DNA of 30,972 nt from a virus: positions 1 through 30,972 of IMG/VR virus record IMGVR_UViG_3300042691_017924. One strand, given 5' to 3'. How positions within the stretch are numbered: position 1 is the stretch's first letter; the number at the start of each line of letters is the position of its first letter. The notes beneath the pieces were generated by a model. It made no database searches, was not told the DNA's origin, and worked only from the letters and a program-made list of their open reading frames with translations. Positions 8,161-15,484 of the stretch are shown here, piece after piece. The position numbers were made by a program, and so were the translations under genes.

Positions 8161-8987
8161 TATTTGTCTTCTTTTAATGCCTTTGGTTTAGGATTTTTTC
8201 CAGGACCTGGTTTATATGGTGTTTTTGGTTTTGATGGTTTGGTGGTTGGTTTTACTTTTGGTTTTGTTTTTGTACCATCCTCTTTAACTTCGGATTTTTT
8301 TATTGCATCATAACTCATAAATTCAGGCACATCATTGTGACCCTCTTTGACATTTGGACCAACTTCATGTTGTACCATTTTTGTTTGAATCAATTCCATA
8401 ATTTCATTCTTAGAGGTAAATGAATGATAATTATTCTCCACTAATTTATTAACCCAATTTTTTACTTCGACACCTTCTCTTTTAATATTTTTCCACATAG
8501 CAGCAGCGGCAACTGATTTAGGGTCTTTAGCTCCACTTTCTTTTGCATTCTTTTCTATTTTTTCAAACCCCTTTCCCTTCTTACCAATATCTTCACCTTT
8601 TTTAACTTTTTTGACTATATCACTTTTCTTTTCTTTAGAAAGTCCTGCAGATGGTTTCTCTTCTTTAACCTCAGTTTTTTTCTTCCCTTTTCTCAAAAGT
8701 TTGAAATCTTCAGAATCAATTTCATTATTTTTATTTTTATCTAAAGATTTTAATTGTTTCTCTGTCGGTTTTTTACCTTCCCCAACCTCACCTTCATATG
8801 TCATATATGACAATTTTTTTTGTTGTGCCGCTATAATTTCTGCTTTATTATCTTTAGGTATGTTTAATGTTGCCTCACCCAAAATTCTACTACCCAATGT
8901 ATATAATTGTTTATCTGAAAAATTAACAAGTGTTTTTTCTGATAATCCTTCTTTGATAAGTCTTTGGACTAATTCATTCCTCTTCAT
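8160..8987 (-). CDS. Lys-rich 275-residue protein with an EF-hand-like loop
   Basis: No whole-protein family recognised. Residues about 84-96 read DKNKNNEIDSEDF, which fits a calcium-binding EF-hand loop (acidic or amide side chains at 1, 3, 5, 9 and 12), though the usual Gly at position 6 is Asn. A Lys-rich middle (GKKGKGFEKIEKN) is followed by AKESGAKDPKSVAAAAMWK, an acidic region, and a Pro/Lys tail (TKPKVKPTTKPSKPKTPYKP). Its ATG overlaps the upstream stop (ATGA), so it is translationally coupled. Probably structural by context. Confidence 0.72.
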   Translation of the reverse strand: MKRNELVQRLIKEGLSEKTLVNFSDKQLYTLGSRILGEATLNIPKDNKAEIIAAQQKKLSYMTYEGEVGEGKKPTEKQLKSLDKNKNNEIDSEDFKLLRKGKKKTEVKEEKPSAGLSKEKKSDIVKKVKKGEDIGKKGKGFEKIEKNAKESGAKDPKSVAAAAMWKNIKREGVEVKNWVNKLVENNYHSFTSKNEIMELIQTKMVQHEVGPNVKEGHNDVPEFMSYDAIKKSEVKEDGTKTKPKVKPTTKPSKPKTPYKPGPGKNPKPKALKEDK

Positions 8988-9385
8988 ATATTTTTGAATT
9001 TAATTTCTTCTTTTAATAGGTGATAACCTCTTTGTTTTAATTTTTTTGATACAGAATCAATTGTTTCTCCAAATTTAAATGATAATCTATCAAATTCGGA
9101 CTCAATGTTAAATTTTTCCCAACCTAAAGATACAACACCATCAACAGCATCAATAACTCCGAAATAATCGGAGTTTTGAATTAATTCTAATTGTAAATCT
9201 GTATTTTTAAGTAAACCAACCATATCAACATATTCTATGTCAGGTGATTTACTTCTGGAAACGATAGATGCAGGAATTATAAACCAATCTTCAATGTCAA
9301 GTTCGGTTGAGTTACTAAAGATAAACTCATATTGTTTTTGACCTTTGTAATCCGACCCAATTTCATTGACATAAATCAGTTTCAT
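8984..9385 (-). CDS. Unrecognised 133-residue protein in the structural operon
   Basis: A compact alpha/beta protein without signal peptide or membrane segment; visible pieces are MKLIYVNEIGSDYKGQKQYE, a DIEDWFIIPASIV segment and a C-terminal helix (DSVSKKLKQRGYHLLKEEI). Start follows the previous stop directly (TAAATG) and its own stop overlaps the next ATG (ATGA), so it is a coupled member of the 10432-6787 operon. No function assigned. Confidence 0.72.
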   Translation of the reverse strand: MKLIYVNEIGSDYKGQKQYEFIFSNSTELDIEDWFIIPASIVSRSKSPDIEYVDMVGLLKNTDLQLELIQNSDYFGVIDAVDGVVSLGWEKFNIESEFDRLSFKFGETIDSVSKKLKQRGYHLLKEEIKFKNI

Positions 9386-10432
9386 TTATTTAAAATATTT
9401 TCCTAAAGTTTCAGCTACACTTCTATTAATTGCACTTTGAATTTCGTTCATATCTAATTCAACAACATCTTCTTCCATTGAATTTTCACCCATACCTAAA
9501 CGAGCATACTTGCTCAAATCAATTTCACTTGATTGTATAGGTGTGTCAATAAATTCTTCAAGTTTACTCATGGGGTCATCAGTTTCACCTAAATCACCTT
9601 CCGCTGAAGGTTCTTCAGCAGGAACTTCAGTTTCATCTGATGGCATATCCTCCTCATCTGAAGATGGTTCTTCTGATGGAATGCCCTCTTCCTCTTCTCT
9701 TTCAAATTTTTCTGCGATGTCTTCTAAATCTTCTAAGTCAAGTTTTTCTAAATCAACGGCAGAAATTATCATGTTCAAGACATACTTAATATCATCACTT
9801 TCCATTTTGTCATGGAGGTCTCTTAATTCTTGACCAAGTTTACCAGCATATTTTTGAACTTCCGCCATATAGTCAGATCTTTTACCTTCACCTTCTGGTG
9901 ATGGGGTTTCTGAATCCATTTCTGGAGAGGACATATCACCTTCAGGTGATGGTTCAGAACCCATTTCTGAAGAACCCATTTCAGGTGCCGGTTCAGAACC
10001 CATTTCAGGTGCCGGTTCAGAACCCATTTCAGGTGCCGGTTCAGAACCCATTGTTGGTTCCGGCATAGGAGCTTCCTCTTTTGGTTTTGATGTTTTTAAA
10101 ACATACTTAGTTGCTTCATTCAACTCATCTTGACCTTTTAAGAGTTCCAATCTTTTTAACGCCTCCGCATATGATGAAAATTTGTTTTTGTTTTTCATGA
10201 ACATACCACCAATATAATCTAGTGATGATTCATTCAAACCTTTTTTCACATAGTAACCGTCTTTTTCTCTGACGACACCATATACACTACCGTTAGTAGA
10301 TTCCTTAACTAAATCAGGTTTTGACGTATTTGATTTGCTATTATTGTCTTTGTAGTAAGTCAGCTCGAGAATTCTTTTCAATTTTTCGTCGACTTTTAGT
10401 TTCTCACTACCGAGTGGTTTTAAATCTCCCAT
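9386..10432 (-). CDS. Acidic repeat-containing phage structural-type protein
   Basis: A 348-residue protein, first gene of the operon that ends at the terL terminator. Residues about 45-100 look folded (GSVYGVVREKDGYYVKKGL). A low-complexity centre has three exact MGSEPAPE units and related EMGSEPSPEG; it is followed by a helical block (DYMAEVQKYAGKLGQELRDLHDKM), a second acidic Ser/Glu-rich tract (residues about 245-285), and a C-terminal helix with AINRSVAETLGKYF. The acidic linker style matches the scaffold-like protein at the left edge. Unrecognised family; a capsid-core role is only inference. A GTATTTAT box lies 34 nt upstream. Confidence 0.75.
   Translation of the reverse strand: MGDLKPLGSEKLKVDEKLKRILELTYYKDNNSKSNTSKPDLVKESTNGSVYGVVREKDGYYVKKGLNESSLDYIGGMFMKNKNKFSSYAEALKRLELLKGQDELNEATKYVLKTSKPKEEAPMPEPTMGSEPAPEMGSEPAPEMGSEPAPEMGSSEMGSEPSPEGDMSSPEMDSETPSPEGEGKRSDYMAEVQKYAGKLGQELRDLHDKMESDDIKYVLNMIISAVDLEKLDLEDLEDIAEKFEREEEEGIPSEEPSSDEEDMPSDETEVPAEEPSAEGDLGETDDPMSKLEEFIDTPIQSSEIDLSKYARLGMGENSMEEDVVELDMNEIQSAINRSVAETLGKYFK
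9981..10052 (-). repeat. Three perfect 24-nt tandem repeats
   Basis: Units 9981-10004, 10005-10028 and 10029-10052 are identical and encode MGSEPAPE. Exact identity suggests recent expansion. Confidence 0.9.
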
Positions 10433-10466
10433 GTTTTTTGTTATTAGATAAACTTATTCTTATCCT

Positions 10467-10474
10467 ATAAATAC
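10467..10474 (-). promoter_or_regulatory. Late-type box GTATTTAT
   Basis: Sense GTATTTAT followed by AGGATAAG, 34 nt before the first gene of the five-gene operon. Confidence 0.42.
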
Positions 10475-10502
10475 ATAGATATCAGGAAAAAAATAAGGTT
10501 CT

Positions 10503-11258
10503 TTATTGTGTTATAGATAATTTCTTATCAATTAAGTTTGATTTGAGGTTTAATAATTTTTCAATATAACCATTTCTCCTTAATAACTTAAAAGTTAAAT
10601 TCTCATAAGAGTATTCCCCACCTTCCTCTAAACCACTTTGCCTAAACTCTTTAATCTTTTTTCTTAATACATCAATTTGTGTTAACGCATCGTCTTTTTC
10701 ACCTATTGAGGATAGTCTATCTATTTTTTTCGCAAACTCTTCACCTTTCTCAAGAATTTTTCTTTCGTCAATATTAGGAGTTTCTTTCTTCGGTTCAACA
10801 ACCCATTTGTTATTCAAAATTGAATACACACCTGATGATACGTGAGGTTCATTAACATCTTGTACATATACCTCAACATCAAAACCTTTTATTTTAATAT
10901 CGTGTTTCTCATTCCAAACATTTTTCTTTGCATCAAAAAACTCTTTCAATAAATCAGAATTAAATTTAGAATCTTCAAAATCTATTAGAATATGTAAATC
11001 AACATCTGAGTATTGTGACCAATTATAATTAGATAATGATCCTGTCAAGACAATGTCATGAATAAAAAATTCAATACCTAAGGATTCGATAAAATCATCT
11101 GATATATCAAGTAACCTTTTTCTTATATCTTCACGCATGGTAAACCTTTTACCATCCATTTCAAATATTTGGTCAGATAAAGAATCCTTTGATTGAAAAG
11201 ATTTAACTATCTTTTCATCCTTATCAGAATACTCAATTAATTCATCAATTAAACTCAT
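10503..11258 (-). CDS. Nucleotidyltransferase-fold protein (MNT/Pol beta-like)
   Basis: A 251-residue protein with the nucleotidyltransferase signature LTGSLSNYNWSQYSDVDLHI: GS at 73-74 and carboxylates Asp85 and Asp87, with a third acidic site in FDVEVYVQD (Asp127 or Glu129). All catalytic elements look intact. The N-terminal 60 residues and C-terminal 90 residues are helical. Members of this fold transfer nucleotides to antibiotics, proteins or RNA ends; the substrate here is unknown. Its start overlaps the stop of the KTSC gene, so the two are coupled. A CCA-adding role is unlikely because the RNA-binding domains of that family are not seen. Confidence 0.82.
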   Translation of the reverse strand: MSLIDELIEYSDKDEKIVKSFQSKDSLSDQIFEMDGKRFTMREDIRKRLLDISDDFIESLGIEFFIHDIVLTGSLSNYNWSQYSDVDLHILIDFEDSKFNSDLLKEFFDAKKNVWNEKHDIKIKGFDVEVYVQDVNEPHVSSGVYSILNNKWVVEPKKETPNIDERKILEKGEEFAKKIDRLSSIGEKDDALTQIDVLRKKIKEFRQSGLEEGGEYSYENLTFKLLRRNGYIEKLLNLKSNLIDKKLSITQ

Positions 11259-11500
11259 CCTATTTTAGTATACTTATAACTTCTGGCGATATTTTCGTTG
11301 AAGTACTTTCCTTGTGATTCGGCCATCCTAAATTTAGTAAACTTATTCCAAGGAACTTTATTATATTCATAAATAGCACCACTATTGAAAGTTACCGATA
11401 AATCCTCAGTTTCCGTATTGTATTTTGCGGACTTTAAATTGGATGAATTAATTACCACTTCAATAAGAGTACCATCAATTTTTTCAGAAATAATTGCCAT
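11255..11500 (-). CDS. KTSC-domain protein
   Basis: An 81-residue single-domain protein matching the KTSC family pattern: INSSNLKSAKYNTE, LSVTFNSGAIYEYNKVP, then AESQGKYFNENI and YKYTKI. The family is often a stand-alone or lysyl-tRNA-synthetase-linked domain, and common in phages; biochemical role unknown. It is preceded by a terminator and an ATATTTAT box and overlaps the nucleotidyltransferase gene downstream by 4 nt. Confidence 0.85.
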   Translation of the reverse strand: MAIISEKIDGTLIEVVINSSNLKSAKYNTETEDLSVTFNSGAIYEYNKVPWNKFTKFRMAESQGKYFNENIARSYKYTKIG

Positions 11501-11527
11501 AGTGAAATTTTTATTATAATATACTAA

Positions 11528-11535
11528 ATAAATAT
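11528..11535 (-). promoter_or_regulatory. Late-type box ATATTTAT before the KTSC gene
   Basis: Sense GATATTTAT, 27 nt before the ATG and right after the terminator of the preceding gene. Confidence 0.5.
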
Positions 11536-11542
11536 CAAATAA

Positions 11543-11566
11543 AAAACCTCGATTTCTCGAGGTTTT
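11543..11566 (-). terminator. Rho-independent terminator after the gene at 11572
   Basis: Stem AAAACCTCGA / TCGAGGTTTT with a 4-nt loop; sense T tract follows on the minus strand. It ends within 6 nt of the preceding stop codon. Confidence 0.88.
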
Positions 11567-11571
11567 CTGTT

Positions 11572-11988
11572 TTAATCACACATCAAAGTACAATCTGATT
11601 TTTTTATAACGGTTCTCGTACCGATAGTTTCAGTTATAATATATTTTTCATTAAAAAACAATGCTAACTTAGTACCTGATGGATATTGTTCAAATATATC
11701 ATCAAAATTAACAAACTCATCACTAAGACAAAAATCTTGATTTACTGAAATGACATGTACTTTTTTATCCCCACCATTACATGGACTAAAAGAATTTGTT
11801 ACTTCAATAAACATACAGTCAAAATGATAATATGTTGGTTCTGGTGGATATATTGGACCAGGTGTAGGTTGTGGTGTTGGCGGCGGAGGAGGAATTATGG
11901 TATCTGATTTTGAAAATCTTTTAACTACACCATAAACAATGAATCCAAGTACTATAACTACAAATAAAATACCTAAAATGTTTCCCAT
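11572..11988 (-). CDS. Single-pass membrane protein with Pro-rich linker and Cys-rich domain
   Basis: From the preferred start at 11988: 138 residues, with a transmembrane segment at about 3-22 (NILGILFVVIVLGFIVYGVV), a basic stop-transfer KRFSK, a Pro-rich spacer (about 33-53), then a C-terminal domain with six cysteines. No family recognised. The frame runs on to 12060, but that longer start overlaps the Hsp20 terminator and lies before the box ATATTTAT at 12001-12008; the inner ATG follows the box by 12 nt, so the short form is preferred. The Cys-rich part would sit outside the cytoplasm if the N-terminus is inside. Confidence 0.72.
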   Translation of the reverse strand: MGNILGILFVVIVLGFIVYGVVKRFSKSDTIIPPPPPTPQPTPGPIYPPEPTYYHFDCMFIEVTNSFSPCNGGDKKVHVISVNQDFCLSDEFVNFDDIFEQYPSGTKLALFFNEKYIITETIGTRTVIKKSDCTLMCD

Positions 11989-12000
11989 ATGTTTTTTTAG

Positions 12001-12008
12001 ATAAATAT
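12001..12008 (-). promoter_or_regulatory. Late-type box ATATTTAT
   Basis: Sense GATATTTAT, 12 nt before ATG at 11988 and downstream of the Hsp20 terminator. Confidence 0.5.
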
Positions 12009-12030
12009 CTGAAGTTATCCAATAATAAAA

Positions 12031-12051
12031 AACCCCGAAAAATTCGGGGTT
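12031..12051 (-). terminator. Rho-independent terminator after hsp20
   Basis: Stem AACCCCGAA / TTCGGGGTT with a 3-nt loop and a following T run on the minus strand, directly after the hsp20 stop codon. Confidence 0.92.
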
Positions 12052-12056
12052 ATCAG

Positions 12057-12425
12057 TCAATTTAATGAAATCGTTCTCTCCAATGATTTTTTATTATCAA
12101 TTGGTAAAACTAATTCCAATATTCCATTTTCAACCTTACCTAAAATGTTTTTTTCAACAACATCATCAGGAATTCTATAAGTTTTAACGAAATTGGAAAT
12201 GAATAACTTGGTCTCTTCATACTCTTCCATTTCATAAGAAATTTTAAGAATCCCCTCTTTAGTGGAAATCTTCAAATCGGATTTTGTTAACCCTGGCACA
12301 CAAATGGAGATTTTGTACCCTTCATTTGTTTTATTAATCTTTGTTTTTGGTGAGTTGTAAAACTCCGCACTATCGAACATTTTGTCAATAGTACTAAAAA
12401 TCGGGTCTCTGAATAATGTAATCAT
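12057..12425 (-). CDS. hsp20: Small heat-shock protein, Hsp20/alpha-crystallin family
   Basis: A 122-residue ATP-independent holdase. The alpha-crystallin domain starts at about residue 30 (NEGYKISICVPGLTKSDLKIS) and ends with the family's GKVENGILELVLP motif and a short C-terminal extension. T4-like phages of cyanobacteria also carry hsp20 near virion genes, where a role in capsid folding has been proposed. It is monocistronic, ending in its own terminator, and is divergent from clpC with a 151-nt shared upstream region. A weaker box (ACATTTAT) lies at 12473-12480. Confidence 0.93.
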   Translation of the reverse strand: MITLFRDPIFSTIDKMFDSAEFYNSPKTKINKTNEGYKISICVPGLTKSDLKISTKEGILKISYEMEEYEETKLFISNFVKTYRIPDDVVEKNILGKVENGILELVLPIDNKKSLERTISLN

Positions 12426-12508
12426 AGTTTATAGTTTTATAAAAAACATTCAAAAACTTTACCAATAGAAATATAAATGTAAAATTGTCATATTTTATTA
12501 TAATTGTC

Positions 12509-12521
12509 AGACATTTTGTCT
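12509..12521. promoter_or_regulatory. Inverted repeat between hsp20 and clpC
   Basis: AGACA-TTT-TGTCT lies between the two divergent chaperone genes. It could be an operator shared by both, but its 5-bp arms are short and this is only a suggestion. Confidence 0.25.
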
Positions 12522-12549
12522 TATAGTTTTTTTTACGTTTAAAAAATCA

Positions 12550-12557
12550 TATATTTG
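12550..12557 (+). promoter_or_regulatory. Host-type -7 box TATATTTG before clpC
   Basis: TATATTTG fits the Bacteroidota TAnnTTTG consensus, 19 nt before the ATG. A -33 element at the usual spacing is not evident. Confidence 0.5.
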
Positions 12558-12576
12558 TTTATCTAAATCAAATAAC

Positions 12577-14595
12577 ATGGCGGTAGATTTTTTCGAAGAA
12601 GGTCAAACAATAAATCCAAAAAAAAGTAAAAAAAACAGTAACACCCCAATATTGGATAATTTTTCAAGAGACTTGATAAGATTAGCTGAAGAGGGAAAAA
12701 TAGACCCTATTGTTGGTAGGGACAAGGAAGTTAAAAGAATTGCGCAAATTTTATCAAGAAAAAAGAAGAACAATGCGGTGATAGTTGGTGATGCTGGTGT
12801 GGGTAAATCCGCATTAGTGGAAAAATTGGCATTGATGATTCATAAAGGAGATTGTCCAACGAACTTATTAGATAAAAGGATAGTTTCATTAGATTTGACA
12901 TCTCTTGTTGCTGGTACAAAATATAGAGGACAATTTGAAGAGAGAATTAAAGCAATTTTAAATGAATTACAAGAAGCACCAAATGTGGTTGTGTTCATTG
13001 ATGAGTTACATACAATGGTAGGTGCAGGTAATGCTAGTGGTTCTATGGATGCTGCTAACATCCTTAAACCCGCATTAGCTAGAGGAGAAATCCAATGTAT
13101 TGGTGCAACGACTTTTGATGAATTTAAAAAACATATTGAAAAGGATGGTGCATTGGTTAGAAGGTTTCAAAAGATTATCTTGAAAGAACCAACACAAGAC
13201 GAGACTATTGAGATATTAAAAAATCTTAAAGAATCTTATGAGAATTTTCATAAAGTAATGTATAACGAAAATGTTGTTGAGACAATAGTTAAACTTTCAC
13301 ATCGTTATATCACTGATAGACAATTTCCAGATAAGGCAATTGACATACTTGATGAATTAGGTTCAGAAAAAAGGGTATCAACAAGAATTCCTGATTTTAT
13401 TGAGAAGTTGAAAAAGGAATCTGAAGAAATAAAAGAAAAAAAATTACAAGTAGTAAAAACTCAAAACTACGAACTTGCAGCAAAGCTTAGAGATGATGAA
13501 AGAAAGATTTTATCAAAACTCGAAGATGAAAAACAAAAGTGGTCCGACAACCAAAAAACTAACAAGACACCGATAACGGTTGAAAATGTTTATGAAATGG
13601 TTTCTCAAATCACAGGAGTACCCATAACCAAATTAGATGAAAAAGAAAGTGATAAATTATTGAAAATGGAAGAAACACTTTCATCAAAAGTGATTGGTCA
13701 AGATGAGGCAATTTCAATAATTTCAAAATCAATTAGAAGAAATCGTGTTGGGATAAAAGATGTTAATAAACCAATCGGTTCTTTTATATTTTTGGGTTCC
13801 ACTGGTGTTGGTAAAACATATTTAGCAAAATCAATTGCCGAAATCATATTTGGTGACCCCGAAAAAATTGTCCGTGTTGATATGAGTGAATACATGGAAA
13901 AACACAATGTTTCAAGATTAATTGGATCTCCTCCCGGTTATGTCGGATATGATGAAGGAGGACAATTGACCGAAAAAATTAAAAACAATCCATTCTCTGT
14001 CATACTATTTGATGAAATAGAAAAGGCACATAAAGATGTTTTCAACATACTTCTTCAAATTTTGGATGAAGGACATCTCACGGATTCGTTTGGTAGGAAG
14101 GTGAATTTCACAAATACAATTATCATCATGACATCTAATGTCGGAGCTAAAAAAGTATCTGATTTTGGGAATGGTGTAGGTTTTTCCACATCATCAAGTG
14201 AGAATCAAAAATATGAGGTTAGAAAATCAATTATACAGAAAGCATTAAAACAACAATTTAATCCTGAATTCTTGAATAGGATTGATGATGTTATACTTTT
14301 CAATTCATTAAATGAAGAGACAATTAAAAAAATCATCAACATTGAAATAGGTAAACTGACTAACAGACTGAAGGATAAAGGTTATAAAATTAACTTTGAT
14401 AAAACTGTTATAAACAAAATATTTGAATTAAATACACAAGAGGAATATGGTGCTAGACCGATTAAAAGAATTATCCAAAACTTATGTGAAGATTTTCTTA
14501 GTGAGGAAATTCTAAAAGGTAATATTTTAGAAAATGAACAAATTACTGTGAAATTTAAGGACGAAAGTTTAAAAATTTCAAAAAAATATTCATAA
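12577..14595 (+). CDS. clpC: ClpC-type AAA+ unfoldase lacking the N-domain
   Basis: A 672-residue double-ring Clp/Hsp100 ATPase. D1 has GDAGVGKS (71-78) and VVVFIDELH (137-145); a short middle region has a UVR-like segment (NYELAAKLRDDERKILSKLE, about 297-316) typical of ClpC; D2 has GSTGVGKT (407-414), VILFDEIEKAH (475-485) and the C-terminal GARPIKRI sensor. VGF at 534-536 fits the ClpP-docking tripeptide loop, so partnership with host ClpP is plausible. The adaptor/substrate-binding Clp N-domain is absent: the protein begins about where the linker after it ends in cellular ClpC (TPILDNFSRDL). No phage ClpP is seen here. Ends before a strong terminator. Confidence 0.93.
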   Translation: MAVDFFEEGQTINPKKSKKNSNTPILDNFSRDLIRLAEEGKIDPIVGRDKEVKRIAQILSRKKKNNAVIVGDAGVGKSALVEKLALMIHKGDCPTNLLDKRIVSLDLTSLVAGTKYRGQFEERIKAILNELQEAPNVVVFIDELHTMVGAGNASGSMDAANILKPALARGEIQCIGATTFDEFKKHIEKDGALVRRFQKIILKEPTQDETIEILKNLKESYENFHKVMYNENVVETIVKLSHRYITDRQFPDKAIDILDELGSEKRVSTRIPDFIEKLKKESEEIKEKKLQVVKTQNYELAAKLRDDERKILSKLEDEKQKWSDNQKTNKTPITVENVYEMVSQITGVPITKLDEKESDKLLKMEETLSSKVIGQDEAISIISKSIRRNRVGIKDVNKPIGSFIFLGSTGVGKTYLAKSIAEIIFGDPEKIVRVDMSEYMEKHNVSRLIGSPPGYVGYDEGGQLTEKIKNNPFSVILFDEIEKAHKDVFNILLQILDEGHLTDSFGRKVNFTNTIIIMTSNVGAKKVSDFGNGVGFSTSSSENQKYEVRKSIIQKALKQQFNPEFLNRIDDVILFNSLNEETIKKIINIEIGKLTNRLKDKGYKINFDKTVINKIFELNTQEEYGARPIKRIIQNLCEDFLSEEILKGNILENEQITVKFKDESLKISKKYS

Positions 14596-14621
14596 TTTGT
14601 TTACTTTTTTATAAAATATAT

Positions 14622-14735
14622 GTATTTATATTCTCGGAGGTTCTCTTTGCCGATTACCTTCTTCGTTTTTTTTAAAATAAGTGAGGTTGAACTCACCGAA
14701 TGACCTTAAACCCCAACATCCTGTTGGGGTTTTTT
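14622..14735 (+). ncRNA. Candidate small RNA between clpC and the lipoprotein gene
   Basis: A box GTATTTAT (14622-14629) is followed by about 100 nt without a plausible ORF and then a perfect terminator (14708-14735). Visible hairpins: TCGG/CCGA enclosing 12 nt, which exposes GGAGG in its loop, and GTGAG/CTCAC with a 6-nt loop, then the terminator stem. It may instead be only the clpC 3' UTR. Confidence 0.35.
14708..14735 (+). terminator. Rho-independent terminator
   Basis: Stem AACCCCAAC / GTTGGGGTT with a 5-nt loop, followed by six T. Confidence 0.92.
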
Positions 14736-14753
14736 ATTTCCAAAAAAAATTTG

Positions 14754-14761
14754 TATATTTG
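14754..14761 (+). promoter_or_regulatory. Host-type -7 box TATATTTG before the lipoprotein gene
   Basis: TATATTTG then TTTT then ATG. The short spacing implies a leaderless or near-leaderless mRNA if this box is used. Confidence 0.4.
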
Positions 14762-14765
14762 TTTT

Positions 14766-14945
14766 ATGAAAAAATATACATTAATTCTTGGTTTGGGTGT
14801 GATGATATCACTCATATCATGTGGAGGTGAGTCTACCACATCTGAAACAACTGACTCATTGGCGGTACAGGTTGATACATCATCTGTAACAGCGAAAGAC
14901 ACCACAGTCAGTAAAATTCAAGAAGAAAGCACCGGGATTAAATAA
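14766..14945 (+). CDS. Small secreted lipoprotein
   Basis: A 59-residue protein from MKKYTLILGLG: basic N-terminus, hydrophobic core, and lipobox LISC with Cys19 followed by GGES, then a Thr/Ser-rich disordered tail. Processing by signal peptidase II would leave a peptide of about 40 residues in the envelope. An in-frame upstream ATG at 14700 lies inside the preceding terminator and is rejected. It has its own promoter box and terminator. Small Bacteroidota-type lipoproteins of this kind occur in phages, where superinfection exclusion is one possible role; nothing here proves it. Confidence 0.8.
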   Translation: MKKYTLILGLGVMISLISCGGESTTSETTDSLAVQVDTSSVTAKDTTVSKIQEESTGIK

Positions 14946-14957
14946 TCCAATCAGTTT

Positions 14958-14987
14958 AAGGGTTGGGTAACTCCCAACCCTTTTTTT
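14958..14987 (+). terminator. Rho-independent terminator after the lipoprotein gene
   Basis: Stem AAGGGTTGGG / CCCAACCCTT with a 5-nt loop and a run of T. Confidence 0.93.
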
Positions 14988-15006
14988 CACTATTTATTTA
15001 TAAAAA

Positions 15007-15432
15007 ATGGAAGAAAATAATATAATCGGAGATTTAATTCTATTGCGAGGGATTCCTGGCAGTGGAAAATCTACTCTGGGTGAAATAATAATGAAGTCAA
15101 AAGGGGGAGACATACCAGATGTTTTATCTGCGGATGATTTTTTTGTTGATGAAAGGGGTTTTTATAAATTCGACCCTACTAAATTAAAGGAAGCACATAA
15201 TTCTTGTCTTGTAAAATGTGCAGATAGAATGAGACAAGAAATATCTAAAATTGTTGTTGCGAATACGTTTACCCAAGAATGGGAAATGGAAAAATATTTT
15301 GAAATTGCTGAAAGATATTTTTATAGAGTACATTGTGTTATTGTTGAAAATAGACACGGTAATAGAAATATTCACGGGGTTCCAGAAGACAAATTAGAAG
15401 TCATGAAAGATAGATTTGAAATTAAACTTTAA
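15007..15432 (+). CDS. Polynucleotide kinase-like P-loop protein
   Basis: A 141-residue P-loop kinase: GIPGSGKST (15-23), SADDFF (41-46), a core NTFTQEWEMEKY segment and the NIHGVPEDKLEVMKDRFE lid, a pattern shared with the polynucleotide-kinase domain of N4BP2-like and AAA_33 kinases. The likely reaction is phosphorylation of 5'-OH RNA (or DNA) ends. T4 Pnkp carries an additional 3'-phosphatase domain of about 150 residues that is absent here. It is followed within 60 nt by an Rnl1-type ligase and then by a cyclic-phosphate-processing receiver-like domain, which supports an RNA-repair role. CTATTTAT lies 10 nt upstream. Confidence 0.82.
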   Translation: MEENNIIGDLILLRGIPGSGKSTLGEIIMKSKGGDIPDVLSADDFFVDERGFYKFDPTKLKEAHNSCLVKCADRMRQEISKIVVANTFTQEWEMEKYFEIAERYFYRVHCVIVENRHGNRNIHGVPEDKLEVMKDRFEIKL

Positions 15433-15484
15433 ATGAGTAAGTTTATTCCGTCATACCTCAGTATCTCAAAAAAGAAAAAAATTA

